The notes below the pieces were generated by a model. That model had not been told where the DNA came from, made no database searches, and saw only the letters and a program-made list of their open reading frames with translations. Below, one piece after another: positions 18,286 to 25,869 of a stretch of 37,547 nucleotides of DNA (position 1 is the first letter of the stretch; each line of letters begins with the position of its first letter). The translations under genes and the position numbers were made by a program. The DNA is from Paenibacillus ginsengihumi DSM 21568 (GTDB lineage Bacteria; Bacillota; Bacilli; Paenibacillales; NBRC-103111). The DNA is taken from contig NZ_KB905563.1 in the NCBI RefSeq assembly GCF_000380965.1, positions 4,899 through 42,445 on the forward strand, in the 5' to 3' direction.

Positions 18286-18981
18286 CTACTTCACCGCCGC
18301 CGCGGCGCCGAGCGGGATCGGCCAATCCTGCACATGATAGGCCATGTCCCAGAACATGTATTCCATCTGCGCGCTCAGCATGAAGGCCTCCTCCATCCGG
18401 CTTCGTTCGGATTCCTGCGCGTGCTCCGCCCATTCGTCGATTTTCCGGCACAGGTGGCGCGTATTGTCCCCGATGCGCTCCGAGGCGTAGAAGCTTATCC
18501 AGTCGTAATAAGGATGATCCTCGGTCGGCCGGATCTCCTCTGTCAGCCGCACGCCGATCTCCCAGTAAATCCAGGGGCAGGGCAGCAGCACGCAAAAAAT
18601 TTCCCCCAGCGTTCCTTCGTGCGCTACCGTCAGCATATGGCGAATATAGTGATGGGCGGCCGGGGCGAGCGGGTAGCCCTGCAGCTGCTCGTAACGGACG
18701 CCGGCCTGCTGGCAGAAATTATGATGCGGGTGCGTCTCGCTGTTCAGTACGAAGCCGATTTTTTCCTGAAACATCGCCATATCTTCGCGATTGGCGCATT
18801 TGGATATGGCCAGACCGTATACGCGGACATAAGCGTTTAAGTATTCGAAATCCTGCTTGACGTAATGAATCAATTGCTCCGGCTTCAGGCTGCCGTCCGC
18901 AATGCCGCGGATGAACGGATGCCGGTAATTCGCTTCGAAGATCGGCTCGGCTTTGGCTCTCAACTTTTCGGTAAAGCTCAT
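18286..18981 (-). CDS. tenA: TenA family aminopyrimidine aminohydrolase (thiaminase II)
   Basis: The 231-residue protein begins MSFTEKLRAKAEPIFEANYRHPF and matches TenA in length and in its catalytic residues: Asp44 (VKQDFEYL), Cys135 (LLPCPWIYWEIG, the nucleophile) and the late Glu in SAQMEYMFWDMAY. TenA hydrolyses 4-amino-5-aminomethyl-2-methylpyrimidine to HMP, salvaging broken thiamin. A GGGAG site nine bases upstream supports the ATG at 18981; the frame continues 13 codons further but without a ribosome site. Control is clear: a TPP riboswitch (19139-19221) with a terminator (19062-19094) lies in its leader, so high TPP should switch the gene off. It is the only thiamin gene in the window. 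Confidence 0.95.
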   Translation of the reverse strand: MSFTEKLRAKAEPIFEANYRHPFIRGIADGSLKPEQLIHYVKQDFEYLNAYVRVYGLAISKCANREDMAMFQEKIGFVLNSETHPHHNFCQQAGVRYEQLQGYPLAPAAHHYIRHMLTVAHEGTLGEIFCVLLPCPWIYWEIGVRLTEEIRPTEDHPYYDWISFYASERIGDNTRHLCRKIDEWAEHAQESERSRMEEAFMLSAQMEYMFWDMAYHVQDWPIPLGAAAAVK

Positions 18982-19061
18982 TGGAACATCTCCCTTCGGA
19001 AGCGGCACAAGGGGGAGCACGGGCGGCGGAGAGCGCGGGAGTTACGTCCATTTTTAAATCG

Positions 19062-19094
19062 AAAAAAGCCCCTCCGCCGAAAAGCGGAGAGGCT
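19062..19094 (-). terminator. tenA: Riboswitch expression-platform terminator
   Basis: On the minus strand AGCCTCTCCGC (19094-19084) pairs with GCGGAGGGGCT with one wobble, followed by six T residues (19067-19062). It sits between the TPP aptamer and the tenA ribosome site, 80 bp before the start codon. Confidence 0.9.
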
Positions 19095-19138
19095 GCGCGT
19101 CCCATAGCCCAAGAGATCGTGGGCAAGCAGAGCGGCTC

Positions 19139-19221
19139 CACTTTCCTACGCTGGTATAACCCAGATCAGGTTCGAAGGGTCCGGAAGCGCGTTCCGTCTC
19201 AGCCTTGCGGCTCCCCTAGTG
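19139..19221 (-). promoter_or_regulatory. TPP riboswitch aptamer (THI element)
   Basis: Read on the minus strand it begins CACTAGGGGAGCC, contains the invariant CTGAGA in the pyrimidine-binding arm, then GACCCTT and GAACCTGATCTGGGTTATA in the pyrophosphate arm, and ends CAGCGTAGGAAAGTG, which closes the P1 stem. All conserved THI-box segments are present in order. With the downstream terminator it should repress tenA by premature termination when thiamin pyrophosphate is bound. Confidence 0.96.
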
Positions 19222-19302
19222 GCATTCCATCGTATTTTTGATTGACAGGTACATTCTACCATCGCGTGGCCTTGAGGGCAATCTGGATTTGTCCGATCGG
19301 CC

Positions 19303-19500
19303 GGAGAAATAGCGCCTTGCCAGGGTCTTAAACGAGGTCGCAAGCGGTATCGACCGCGGAATAGCGCCTTGCCAGGGCGTTATCGGCCCTGCGTAGGGTG
19401 CCACGCGGCGCCTCGCGGCCCCGAAACGCGAAATAACGCCTCGCCGAGGCGTTATCGGCCCCGCGGATGCCGTACCACGCTGCCCCCTGCAAAATAACGT
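19303..19500. repeat. Four degenerate ATAACGCC...GGCGTTAT hairpin repeats
   Basis: In the 385-bp space between the riboswitch and spoVB there are four related hairpins beginning near 19308, 19360, 19432 and 19491. The third is perfect: ATAACGCCT (19433-19441) and AGGCGTTAT (19447-19455) around five bases. The second and third are followed by the same flanking blocks (TTATCGGCCC, GCG, then CCACGC), so the larger unit is about 70 bp. No reading frame here looks coding. Confidence 0.65.
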
Positions 19501-19541
19501 CCCGCAAAGGCCGTCCTGCGCTCCCTCCGGATGCTTGTACG

Positions 19542-19549
19542 CATACAAT
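19542..19549 (+). promoter_or_regulatory. Possible SigE-type -10 upstream of spoVB
   Basis: CATACAAT matches the -10 consensus of the sporulation sigma factor SigE, which controls spoVB in B. subtilis. No matching -35 was found, and a TATAAT at 19568-19573 also lacks a -35. Suggestive only. Confidence 0.25.
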
Positions 19550-19606
19550 GGGCCGTCCTGAAATATATATAATGCAAGTCGGTCAATGATGGAGATGTGC
19601 ACCTTT

Positions 19607-21178
19607 ATGACTAATAAACAAACGTTTTTGCGCGGCACCTTCATTTTGACGGGGGCGGCATTCGTCACGCGAATTCTCGGTTTTCTGAACAGCATTATTT
19701 TGGCCAGATTTTTGGGGCCCGAGGGCATCGGTCTGCTCATGATGGCTCATCCGCTCGTACCGATGATGATCACGTTGACCAGTCTGGGGCTGCCCGTTGC
19801 CATCTCCAAGCTGGTCGCCGAGGCGGAAGCGCAGGGCGATACGGCAAAGATTAGGCGAATCCTGAAGGTGTCGCTGTCGATTACGGTATCGATCAGCATC
19901 GTGCTCGTCTTGACCGCGTTCTTCGGGGCCAAGTCGATCGCTTCGCTGATTTTGGCCGATCAAAGGGCGTATTACGCCATGCTGGCGCTGATTCCGATCG
20001 CGCCGCTCGTGGCCGTTTCGGCCGTGCTCAAAGGTTATTTTCGCGGCAAGCAAAACATGAAGCCGATCGCGTTCTCCGACGTTATCGAGAATACGGTGCA
20101 AATCGCCCTGATTGCCGCTCTGGTTCAAGTGTTGCTGCCGCGCGGAATCGAATATGCGGCGGCCGGGGCCATGCTCGCTTCGGTCATGGGCGAAGGGGCC
20201 GGCTTGCTGTACTTGACGTTGACTTATTCGGCGTATAAAAGAAAGGCCGCGGCCGCACAATCAAGCTCTCCGGAATCGGCACCGGCCGCAGGCGGCAAGC
20301 GGAAGCGCACGCTGTATGAGCTGCTGCAGATCGGCCTGCCTACGACAGGGCAAGGATTCATCGAATCGATCTACCACGGGCTTCAGCCGCTGCTGGTTAC
20401 CAAAAGCCTGGCCGTCGCCGGCATCGGCGCCGCCGCCGCGACCAAGCAGTACGGATTGCTGGTCGGCTATGCTTTTCCGCTACTCGTCTTTCCGACCTTC
20501 ATCGTGCATTCGTTATCCTCAGCGCTCATTCCGGCGATCAGCGAGGCAAATGCCGGCCGTAACGCCCAACTGATTCATCAGCGCATGGATCAGGCGATCC
20601 GCATCGCTTTCATTATCGGAGCTCCCTGTACATTCATCCTGTATATGTGGGCGGAGCAGTTGACAGGCCTGATCTACCACGCGCCGGAAGCGGGGCTGCT
20701 GATCAAAATATTGGCGCCGGTCTTCCTGCTGCATTATTTGGAGGCTCCGCTTCACGCCATCCTGCTCGGGCTGGGCAAGGTGAAGACGCTGATGTGGAAC
20801 TTCATCATGGCGACGCTGCTCAAGGCGATTGCGATTTTCATTTTCGGCTCGGAATGGGGCATTTACGGCGTCGCGCTCGGTATCAATTTCGGAACTTGTC
20901 TGATTGCTTTCCTCAACTTTTTTGCGCTTTCCGGGTATATCGGCTTCTATCTGGATCTCCGGCAGTACGTGAAGGCCGGACTGTGTCTCGTAGCCATGGC
21001 GTTTGCCGGACAGGGCACGTTCGCCTTCCTGCACGGCGCCGGCTATGACATGCTGTGGGTGCTCGCAGGCTCCATCGGGGTATCGCTGGCCGTGTACCTT
21101 GCCTCCGCGCTGGCCAGCGGAGCGATCCAGCTCGGGAACAAGGAAGGGCCCGGGCGGACCATCATCTCCAAAATATAA
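19607..21178 (+). CDS. spoVB: SpoVB-like polysaccharide/lipid flippase of the MOP superfamily
   Basis: The 523-residue protein has about 14 membrane helices and follows B. subtilis SpoVB closely: TNKQTFLRGTFIL at the start, VTRILGFLNSIILARFLGPEGIGL, SLGLPVAISKLVAEAEAQGD, LKGYFRGKQNMKP, GIEYAAAGAMLASVMGEGAGLLYL, GLPTTGQGFIESIYHGLQPLLVTKSLA, AAATKQYGLLVGYAFPLL and SLSSALIPAISEAN. SpoVB is needed for spore cortex synthesis, probably moving lipid-linked precursors across the outer forespore membrane. The ATG at 19607 gives the family's normal N-terminus; GGAG is twelve bases upstream, a little far. In-frame ATGs at 19586, 19589 and 19595 overlap or precede that site. A related YtgP/YkvU-type flippase is the main alternative. 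Confidence 0.85.
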   Translation: MTNKQTFLRGTFILTGAAFVTRILGFLNSIILARFLGPEGIGLLMMAHPLVPMMITLTSLGLPVAISKLVAEAEAQGDTAKIRRILKVSLSITVSISIVLVLTAFFGAKSIASLILADQRAYYAMLALIPIAPLVAVSAVLKGYFRGKQNMKPIAFSDVIENTVQIALIAALVQVLLPRGIEYAAAGAMLASVMGEGAGLLYLTLTYSAYKRKAAAAQSSSPESAPAAGGKRKRTLYELLQIGLPTTGQGFIESIYHGLQPLLVTKSLAVAGIGAAAATKQYGLLVGYAFPLLVFPTFIVHSLSSALIPAISEANAGRNAQLIHQRMDQAIRIAFIIGAPCTFILYMWAEQLTGLIYHAPEAGLLIKILAPVFLLHYLEAPLHAILLGLGKVKTLMWNFIMATLLKAIAIFIFGSEWGIYGVALGINFGTCLIAFLNFFALSGYIGFYLDLRQYVKAGLCLVAMAFAGQGTFAFLHGAGYDMLWVLAGSIGVSLAVYLASALASGAIQLGNKEGPGRTIISKI

Positions 21179-21184
21179 CGTCAT

Positions 21185-21214
21185 GCCCGGCCGTCCGCTT
21201 ATGGGGAGCCGGGC
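21185..21214. other. Hairpin between convergent spoVB and VOC genes
   Basis: GCCCGGC (21185-21191) pairs with GCCGGGC (21208-21214). No U-run follows on either strand, so it is at most a weak bidirectional terminator. It overlaps the tail of the frameshifted VOC frame. Confidence 0.4.
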
Positions 21215-21993
21215 AACAGATCAATCAGTTCGCATATGCCAAAAGACCGAATGTCATTCCGGCTGAATCGGCGAATATCGCTGCCTTGCCTATATGCGCA
21301 AATCTCCCGAATATCCGCAAGGCGCTGCGCCCCCAGGGCTGGTGTGCGTTCTGCCTCGTGCTCGATGGAATTTACGTTGTAATATACTACCCATTCGGGG
21401 GGACGCTCCCTGGAAGAAGCGGTCATTTTCCCGATAACTTGTTCCCCGCATTGGATGTACAAGCTTTGATCGGAAGCTTTTTCCGAAGCGGATAATGTCC
21501 AGCCGAGGCTTTGAGTATAACAGGCTGCCGATTTACTTAAATCGGGTGTAATTAACTCGAACCAGCAAGGCACGCCTTCTTTTCTAGGCTCCGCGTTCAT
21601 CGCTTGAAAAGTACCTTTCTCCAATAAAGAAAAGACAGCCCCTTCGGGTTCCTGAATAACAGACATACGCATGAGGTCTTCCAAATCAAACGGTTCGACA
21701 AGCACCTGGCCGTTGAACTTTTCACAGTTTTCCGTCATGTCATCGACAGAATGAGCAGCAATATACACGCTAATGTGCGGGGCTGTCCCAAGAGGCAATG
21801 GTGCCAGGTTTAAATCCGTTAATCCGCCAAGACGATCACCGTCTTTTCGTATAATGGTGTAGATTTTATGCGGCCAATTCTCATCATGATACTCCCAACC
21901 GAACAGTTTTTTGTAAAACAATTTGGAGGTTGTCATATCGGATGTTTTTATGTCCAACCAGCACAACTCCCCTATTTTGCGAATGTTGTTCAT
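21199..21993 (-). CDS. Two-domain VOC (glyoxalase/bleomycin-resistance fold) protein with frameshifted C-terminus
   Basis: The frame gives 264 residues with two VOC modules: about 8-125 (CWLDIKTSDMTTSKLFYKKLFGWEY to VIQEPEGAVFSLLEKG) and about 143-264 (CWFELITPDLSKSAACYTQSLGWTL onward). The second module loses sense after ADIREI. One base out of frame the minus strand reads AHIGKAAIFADSAGMTFGLL and stops at 21225, exactly the missing last strand. One extra base near 21300-21302 explains this. The protein may still fold partly; otherwise this is a recent pseudogene or a sequence error. Relatives include glyoxalases, fosfomycin/bleomycin resistance proteins and dioxygenases; no substrate can be named. 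The ATG follows GAGGGGAG. A 170-base leader contains a terminator. Confidence 0.8.
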   Translation of the reverse strand: MNNIRKIGELCWLDIKTSDMTTSKLFYKKLFGWEYHDENWPHKIYTIIRKDGDRLGGLTDLNLAPLPLGTAPHISVYIAAHSVDDMTENCEKFNGQVLVEPFDLEDLMRMSVIQEPEGAVFSLLEKGTFQAMNAEPRKEGVPCWFELITPDLSKSAACYTQSLGWTLSASEKASDQSLYIQCGEQVIGKMTASSRERPPEWVVYYNVNSIEHEAERTPALGAQRLADIREICAYRQGSDIRRFSRNDIRSFGICELIDLLPGSP

Positions 21994-22039
21994 GGTTAAT
22001 CTCCCCTCGAGTTTTTATTCGTTTTGTTGAATAGGCCAA

Positions 22040-22075
22040 GCATTCTTACTTGTAAGGTTGTTTAGTCTTACACTT
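22040..22075. promoter_or_regulatory. Inverted repeats in the VOC leader, possible operator
   Basis: On the minus strand TGTAAG and CTTACA form a perfect inverted repeat around ten bases, and CTTAC-AA-GTAAG is a second overlapping palindrome. They lie between the leader terminator and the VOC start. HxlR- or MarR-type regulators bind such sites, but no regulator gene is nearby. Confidence 0.3.
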
Positions 22076-22080
22076 GCCTT

Positions 22081-22120
22081 AAAATAAAAAAGCGCACACG
22101 ATCCCTAAGGAGTGTGCGCC
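22081..22120 (-). terminator. Intrinsic terminator inside the VOC leader (attenuator, or end of a small RNA)
   Basis: On the minus strand GCGCACAC (22119-22112) pairs with GTGTGCGC (22099-22092), followed by TTTTTTATTT. It is downstream of a promoter-like sequence (22145-22190 region) but upstream of the VOC start at 21993. It therefore either attenuates the VOC gene or ends a short RNA of about 80 bases. Confidence 0.75.
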
Positions 22121-22300
22121 CTATATGTGCGCGAATACCTATTCATTTCAAAGATGAATGAAATGATCTTACCATGAAATGCATGGAAAAACAACCTAAC
22201 CCTAAATGCAATAGGCTTATGATAATTTCAATTCAAATATTGGATTTTGTGCCATACTAATGGGGTGATATAGAGAAAAGAACATGACAGGGAGAAGCGA

Positions 22301-24454
22301 ATGAACAAAATTGCACACATCTATGCCCTCGATCTGCGCAAGATCGCCAGCAATTGGGCTGCCCTTATCATCATTTTTGGACTCGTCTGCATGCCTTCCC
22401 TCTACGCCTGGTTCAACATTAAAGCGTCCTGGGACCCTTACGGCCAAACGAGCGGCATTGCCATCGCAATTTCCAACGATGACGCGGGGGCGGAGCTTCG
22501 CGGCCATCCCGTCAACATCGGGGAGCAGGTCGTTGAGTCGCTGCGGGCGAACGGCCAGATGGGCTGGACCTTCGTCGACCGGGAGGAAGCGCTTCGCGGG
22601 GTAATGCACGGGGACTATTATGCGGCAATCGCGATCCCCGCCGATTTTTCGGCGAACATCGCCACCGTATTGACGGATGAGCCGGTGAAGGCGGAGATTT
22701 TGTACGATGTCAATGAGAAAATCAATGCGATTTCCCCGAAAATCACTTCGAAGGGCGCATCGGGAATCGTGGAGGAAATCAGCCGCACTTTTATCAAAAC
22801 GGCCAACGGCGCTATTTTCCAAGTATTCAACGACATCGGCATCGAGCTGGAAAACGAGCTTCCGACCATCGAGAAGGTGCGGGAGGTCGTCTTCCGGCTG
22901 GAGGCTGCGCTCCCCGATATCCGACTCGCCGTCGATACCGCCGCGAACGACGCGGCGTCGGCTGAGCGGATCGCTTCGCAAATTCAGTCGCGCATCCCGG
23001 ACGTAGAGCGGATCGCCGGGGAAGGGCAGCGGCTCGCTCAAGGGGCGGCGGAGTATATCGGGAAGGGCTCGGAAGCCGTCGATGCCATCGCGCCGAATCT
23101 CAAGCAGGATCTTTTATTGCTGCAGCAGACTGCCGGTTATGCGGAGCTGCTGACGGGCGTGATGCAGGAGCTGAAGCCGGATGCGGCGAAGCACGCCGAG
23201 GCCGCCCTTGGCATCGCTTCGCGCAGGCTGACGATTGCCGCAGACGGGGCGGATCGGCTGATCGCGCTGCTGGACAAGCTGAATGGGCTCGTTCCGGGCA
23301 ACCGGCTGTCCCCGGCGATTGATCGGCTGCAGCAGGCGAAGGATCGGCTGCAGCGGCAGAATGAGCTCGTCAGCCAAATTCGGGAGGCTGTCGCGAAGGG
23401 CGAAACGCCGGCGCAGGAGCTGGTGAACGAGCTGAACCGGGCGGCGAAAGAAACGTCGGCGGCGCTGGACAATGTACTCGCCCGCTACGATAGCGAGATT
23501 GTCCCGGCGGTGAAGCAGGGGGCGGAGGCGGCCAAGCAATCGCTGGCGCGGGCCCGGGATGCGCTTGCCGCCGCGGAGAAGACGATCCCGGAAGCGGAGC
23601 GGATTGCCGGCGATGCGCTGAAGGAAATTGCCGCCGTTGGCCAAGAACTGGAGGCGATCCGGCGGGAGTTTCCTGCGGCGGAAGCGAAAGTCGTCCAGCT
23701 GGCCGACCGGTTCAGGGCGCTGGAGGCGGAAGGCGATCTTCGCCAAATCATCGACCTGCTCAAAAACAACTTCGAGAAGGAGAGCGAATTTTTCGCCGAG
23801 CCTGTCCTGCTGAAGGAAAACAAGCTGTTTCCGATTCCGAACTACGGCTCCGGCATGTCGCCGTTTTTTACCACCCTGTCGCTGTGGGTCGGCGCATTGC
23901 TGCTCGTATCGCTGCTGACGGTGGAGGTGCACGGCCTTGAGGGCGAGTACAAGAGCTGGCACATTTATTTCGGACGCTACCTGACCTTCTTGACCATTGC
24001 GCTGCTGCAGTCGCTGTTCGTGACGCTTGGCGACATTTTTCTGTTGGGTACCTATGTAGCGGAGAAGCTGTGGTTCGTACTGTTCGGGCTGCTCCTCAGC
24101 ACCGTTTTTATGCTCATTGTCTATACGCTGGTGTCCGTCTTCGGTAATGTCGGCAAGGCTCTGGCGATCGTTTTGCTCGTTCTTCAGCTGGCGGGCTCGG
24201 GCGGGACGTTCCCGATCCAGGTGACGCCGCCTTTTTTCCAGGCGATCCATCCGTTCCTGCCGTTCACCTATGCCATCAGTATGATGCGCGAGGCGGTCGG
24301 CGGCATTCTGTGGGATATCGTCCTGCGCGATCTGCTGGCGCTCGTCGTATACGCCGGGCTGGCGCTGCTGATCGGACTCGCTCTGAAGCGGATCATTAAC
24401 CGGACGAGCGAGCCGTTCGTTGCCAAGGCGAAGGAAAGCGGCTTGATCCATTAG
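22301..24454 (+). CDS. YhgE/Pip-family membrane protein
   Basis: The 717-residue protein has the YhgE/Pip plan. One N-terminal membrane helix (about 20-38) follows NKIAHIYALDLRKIASNWAA, with the family motif PSLYAWFNIKASWDPYGQTSG at 32-52. A long extracytoplasmic, Ala/Glu-rich part with coiled-coil propensity (about 190-490) comes next. Then a block of about six helices (520-705), including GGTFPIQVTPPFFQAIHPFLPFTYAI, resembles ABC-2 permeases. Relatives include the lactococcal phage infection protein Pip (phage c2 adsorption) and YueB-like proteins linked to type VII secretion; the cellular role is not settled. The ribosome site GGGAGAAGCG is good. TTGTGC and TATAGA, 16 bases apart just upstream, could be the promoter. 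It forms a one-gene unit; no WXG100 gene is visible. Confidence 0.88.
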   Translation: MNKIAHIYALDLRKIASNWAALIIIFGLVCMPSLYAWFNIKASWDPYGQTSGIAIAISNDDAGAELRGHPVNIGEQVVESLRANGQMGWTFVDREEALRGVMHGDYYAAIAIPADFSANIATVLTDEPVKAEILYDVNEKINAISPKITSKGASGIVEEISRTFIKTANGAIFQVFNDIGIELENELPTIEKVREVVFRLEAALPDIRLAVDTAANDAASAERIASQIQSRIPDVERIAGEGQRLAQGAAEYIGKGSEAVDAIAPNLKQDLLLLQQTAGYAELLTGVMQELKPDAAKHAEAALGIASRRLTIAADGADRLIALLDKLNGLVPGNRLSPAIDRLQQAKDRLQRQNELVSQIREAVAKGETPAQELVNELNRAAKETSAALDNVLARYDSEIVPAVKQGAEAAKQSLARARDALAAAEKTIPEAERIAGDALKEIAAVGQELEAIRREFPAAEAKVVQLADRFRALEAEGDLRQIIDLLKNNFEKESEFFAEPVLLKENKLFPIPNYGSGMSPFFTTLSLWVGALLLVSLLTVEVHGLEGEYKSWHIYFGRYLTFLTIALLQSLFVTLGDIFLLGTYVAEKLWFVLFGLLLSTVFMLIVYTLVSVFGNVGKALAIVLLVLQLAGSGGTFPIQVTPPFFQAIHPFLPFTYAISMMREAVGGILWDIVLRDLLALVVYAGLALLIGLALKRIINRTSEPFVAKAKESGLIH

Positions 24455-24543
24455 CATCACGCCGATCGGGAGAGGCGGACCGGGCCTCTCCCGCCTTTGC
24501 TGGCGGCCAATGTTCGGCTCGTCTTCCCGGAGAAAAGTAAACA

Positions 24544-24572
24544 TTTACAAGCGCAGGAAACTGAACTATGAT
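24544..24572 (+). promoter_or_regulatory. Promoter of the 2-hydroxyacid dehydrogenase gene
   Basis: TTTACA (24544-24549) and TATGAT (24567-24572) are 17 bases apart, a good SigA promoter. It starts transcription about 80 bp before the start codon. Confidence 0.7.
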
Positions 24573-24610
24573 GTTGGGTGTAATAGCAAAAGCGGAGAAC
24601 AATTCCTGGA

Positions 24611-24626
24611 ATGGAAGCGCTTTACG
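24611..24626 (+). promoter_or_regulatory. LacI/CcpA-type operator in the leader
   Basis: The sequence TGGAAGCGCTTTAC contains the AAGCGCTT palindrome typical of LacI-family operators and resembles a degraded cre site. It sits some 30 bp downstream of the predicted transcription start, where a bound repressor would block elongation. Confidence 0.4.
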
Positions 24627-24661
24627 AAAGCATCAGACGGAATGCGCAGGGAGGAAGACGA

Positions 24662-25669
24662 ATGCTGAACGGACTTTTCATCTTGCACGATGAGGCTTGC
24701 CGCAAAATTTACACGCCCGAGGTCAGGAAGGAAATCGAGAAGCACGTGCATATTTTGGGCCCGCAGTTGGACGCGCGGACGGTCCGCGATCATGAGGCTC
24801 TGCTTGAAGGCGTGGAGGTCATTTTCTCCGGTTGGGGCGGACCGAAATTGGATGCTTCGTTCTTGGAAGCCGCTCCCCGGCTCAAGGCCGTCTTCTACGG
24901 GGCGGGCTCGGTGAAGAGCATGGTGACGGAGGACTTCTGGGACCGGAATATTCCGATCACCAGCGCCTATGCCGCCAATGCGGTGCCGGTCGCCGAGTAT
25001 GTGCTGTCGCAGATCCTGTTCCTGCTGCGCGGCGGCTGGCTGCTGGCGCAGCGGGTCAAGCAGGACCGCAATTACGGGGTGATGCGCGAATGGGGAGGGG
25101 AGCTGCCGGGCACTTGCGGGAGCACGGTCGGGATCGTATCGCTGGGGATGATCGGCCGGCGTGTCCGCGAGCTGCTGCGCCCGTTCGATCTGCATGTGCT
25201 GGCATATGACCCGTACGTCTCGCAGGAGCAGGGAGAGGCGCTCGGCGTGGAGATGTGCGGCCTGGAGGAGCTGTTCCGCCGGTCCGACGTCATCACGCTG
25301 CATACGCCGTGGCTGAAGGAGACCGAAGGCCTGATTACCGGCGAGCATTTCGCTTCGATGAAGCGGAGAGCCTCGTTCATCAATACGGCCCGGGGGGCGG
25401 TCGTGCGCGAGCAGGAGATGATCGAGGCGCTAAGGAAGCGGCCCGATCTGCAGGCGGTGCTCGACGTCACGTACCCCGAGCCGCCGGAGCCGGACTCTCC
25501 GCTGTTCACTCTGCCCAACGTGATGTTGACGCCGCATATTGCCGGAAGCATGACGGTGAACGAATGCCAGCGCATGGGGATGTACATGGTCGAGGAACTG
25601 AGGCGCTTTGTCGATGGCCAGCCCCTGCAGTGGGAAATTCGCCGCGAGCGGGCCGCGACGATGGCTTAG
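24662..25669 (+). CDS. D-isomer-specific 2-hydroxyacid dehydrogenase
   Basis: The 335-residue enzyme has the split substrate domain (1-105 and about 300-335) around a Rossmann domain with STVGIVSLGMIGRRV. Ser160 stands where the first Gly of GxGxxG is usual. The catalytic triad is visible: Arg244 (NTARGAVV), Glu273 (TYPEPPE) and His292 (LTPHIAGS). The family reduces 2-keto acids such as hydroxypyruvate, glyoxylate or phosphoglycerate precursors with NAD(P)H; substrate unknown. The ATG at 24662 follows GGAGG by seven bases. The frame is open 17 codons further up, through the operator-like sequence, without a ribosome site. It has its own promoter, so it is independent of the YhgE gene. A relation to the distant glycerate kinase is possible but unsupported. 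Confidence 0.88.
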   Translation: MLNGLFILHDEACRKIYTPEVRKEIEKHVHILGPQLDARTVRDHEALLEGVEVIFSGWGGPKLDASFLEAAPRLKAVFYGAGSVKSMVTEDFWDRNIPITSAYAANAVPVAEYVLSQILFLLRGGWLLAQRVKQDRNYGVMREWGGELPGTCGSTVGIVSLGMIGRRVRELLRPFDLHVLAYDPYVSQEQGEALGVEMCGLEELFRRSDVITLHTPWLKETEGLITGEHFASMKRRASFINTARGAVVREQEMIEALRKRPDLQAVLDVTYPEPPEPDSPLFTLPNVMLTPHIAGSMTVNECQRMGMYMVEELRRFVDGQPLQWEIRRERAATMA

Positions 25670-25693
25670 GCCGCTCCCGGAGCGGGAACGGCC
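25669..25693. terminator. Hairpin right after the dehydrogenase stop
   Basis: GGCCG-c-TCCCG and CGGGA-a-CGGCC enclose three bases (one C-A mismatch). No U-run follows, so termination is uncertain. Confidence 0.45.
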
Positions 25694-25775
25694 ATTGCGC
25701 CGACGCGCCGAGGACATTGGGCGATGCGCGCCGCGGCCAGCTCGCCAAGTCCGCTGAGTTCGCCGCCGGTTGTTT

Positions 25776-25794
25776 CCCGCACAGAATGTGCGGG
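25776..25794. terminator. Hairpin downstream of the immunity-type operon
   Basis: CCCGCACA (25776-25783) and TGTGCGGG (25787-25794) form a perfect eight-bp stem with a three-base loop, about 76 bp after the last gene of the minus-strand operon. The following bases on the minus strand are AAACAACC, not a U-run. Confidence 0.4.
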
Positions 25795-25869
25795 GTCTGC
25801 TGCTGCGTTCGGGCGGAGATCCCGCGGTTCTGGCCGCAGCGTCGGCGTCATGTCGGTGAATGATCCCGC

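Noticed and set aside
19243-19248. TTGACA on the plus strand downstream of the tenA riboswitch region
   Set aside because: No -10 at a suitable distance and no plus-strand gene within 350 bp.
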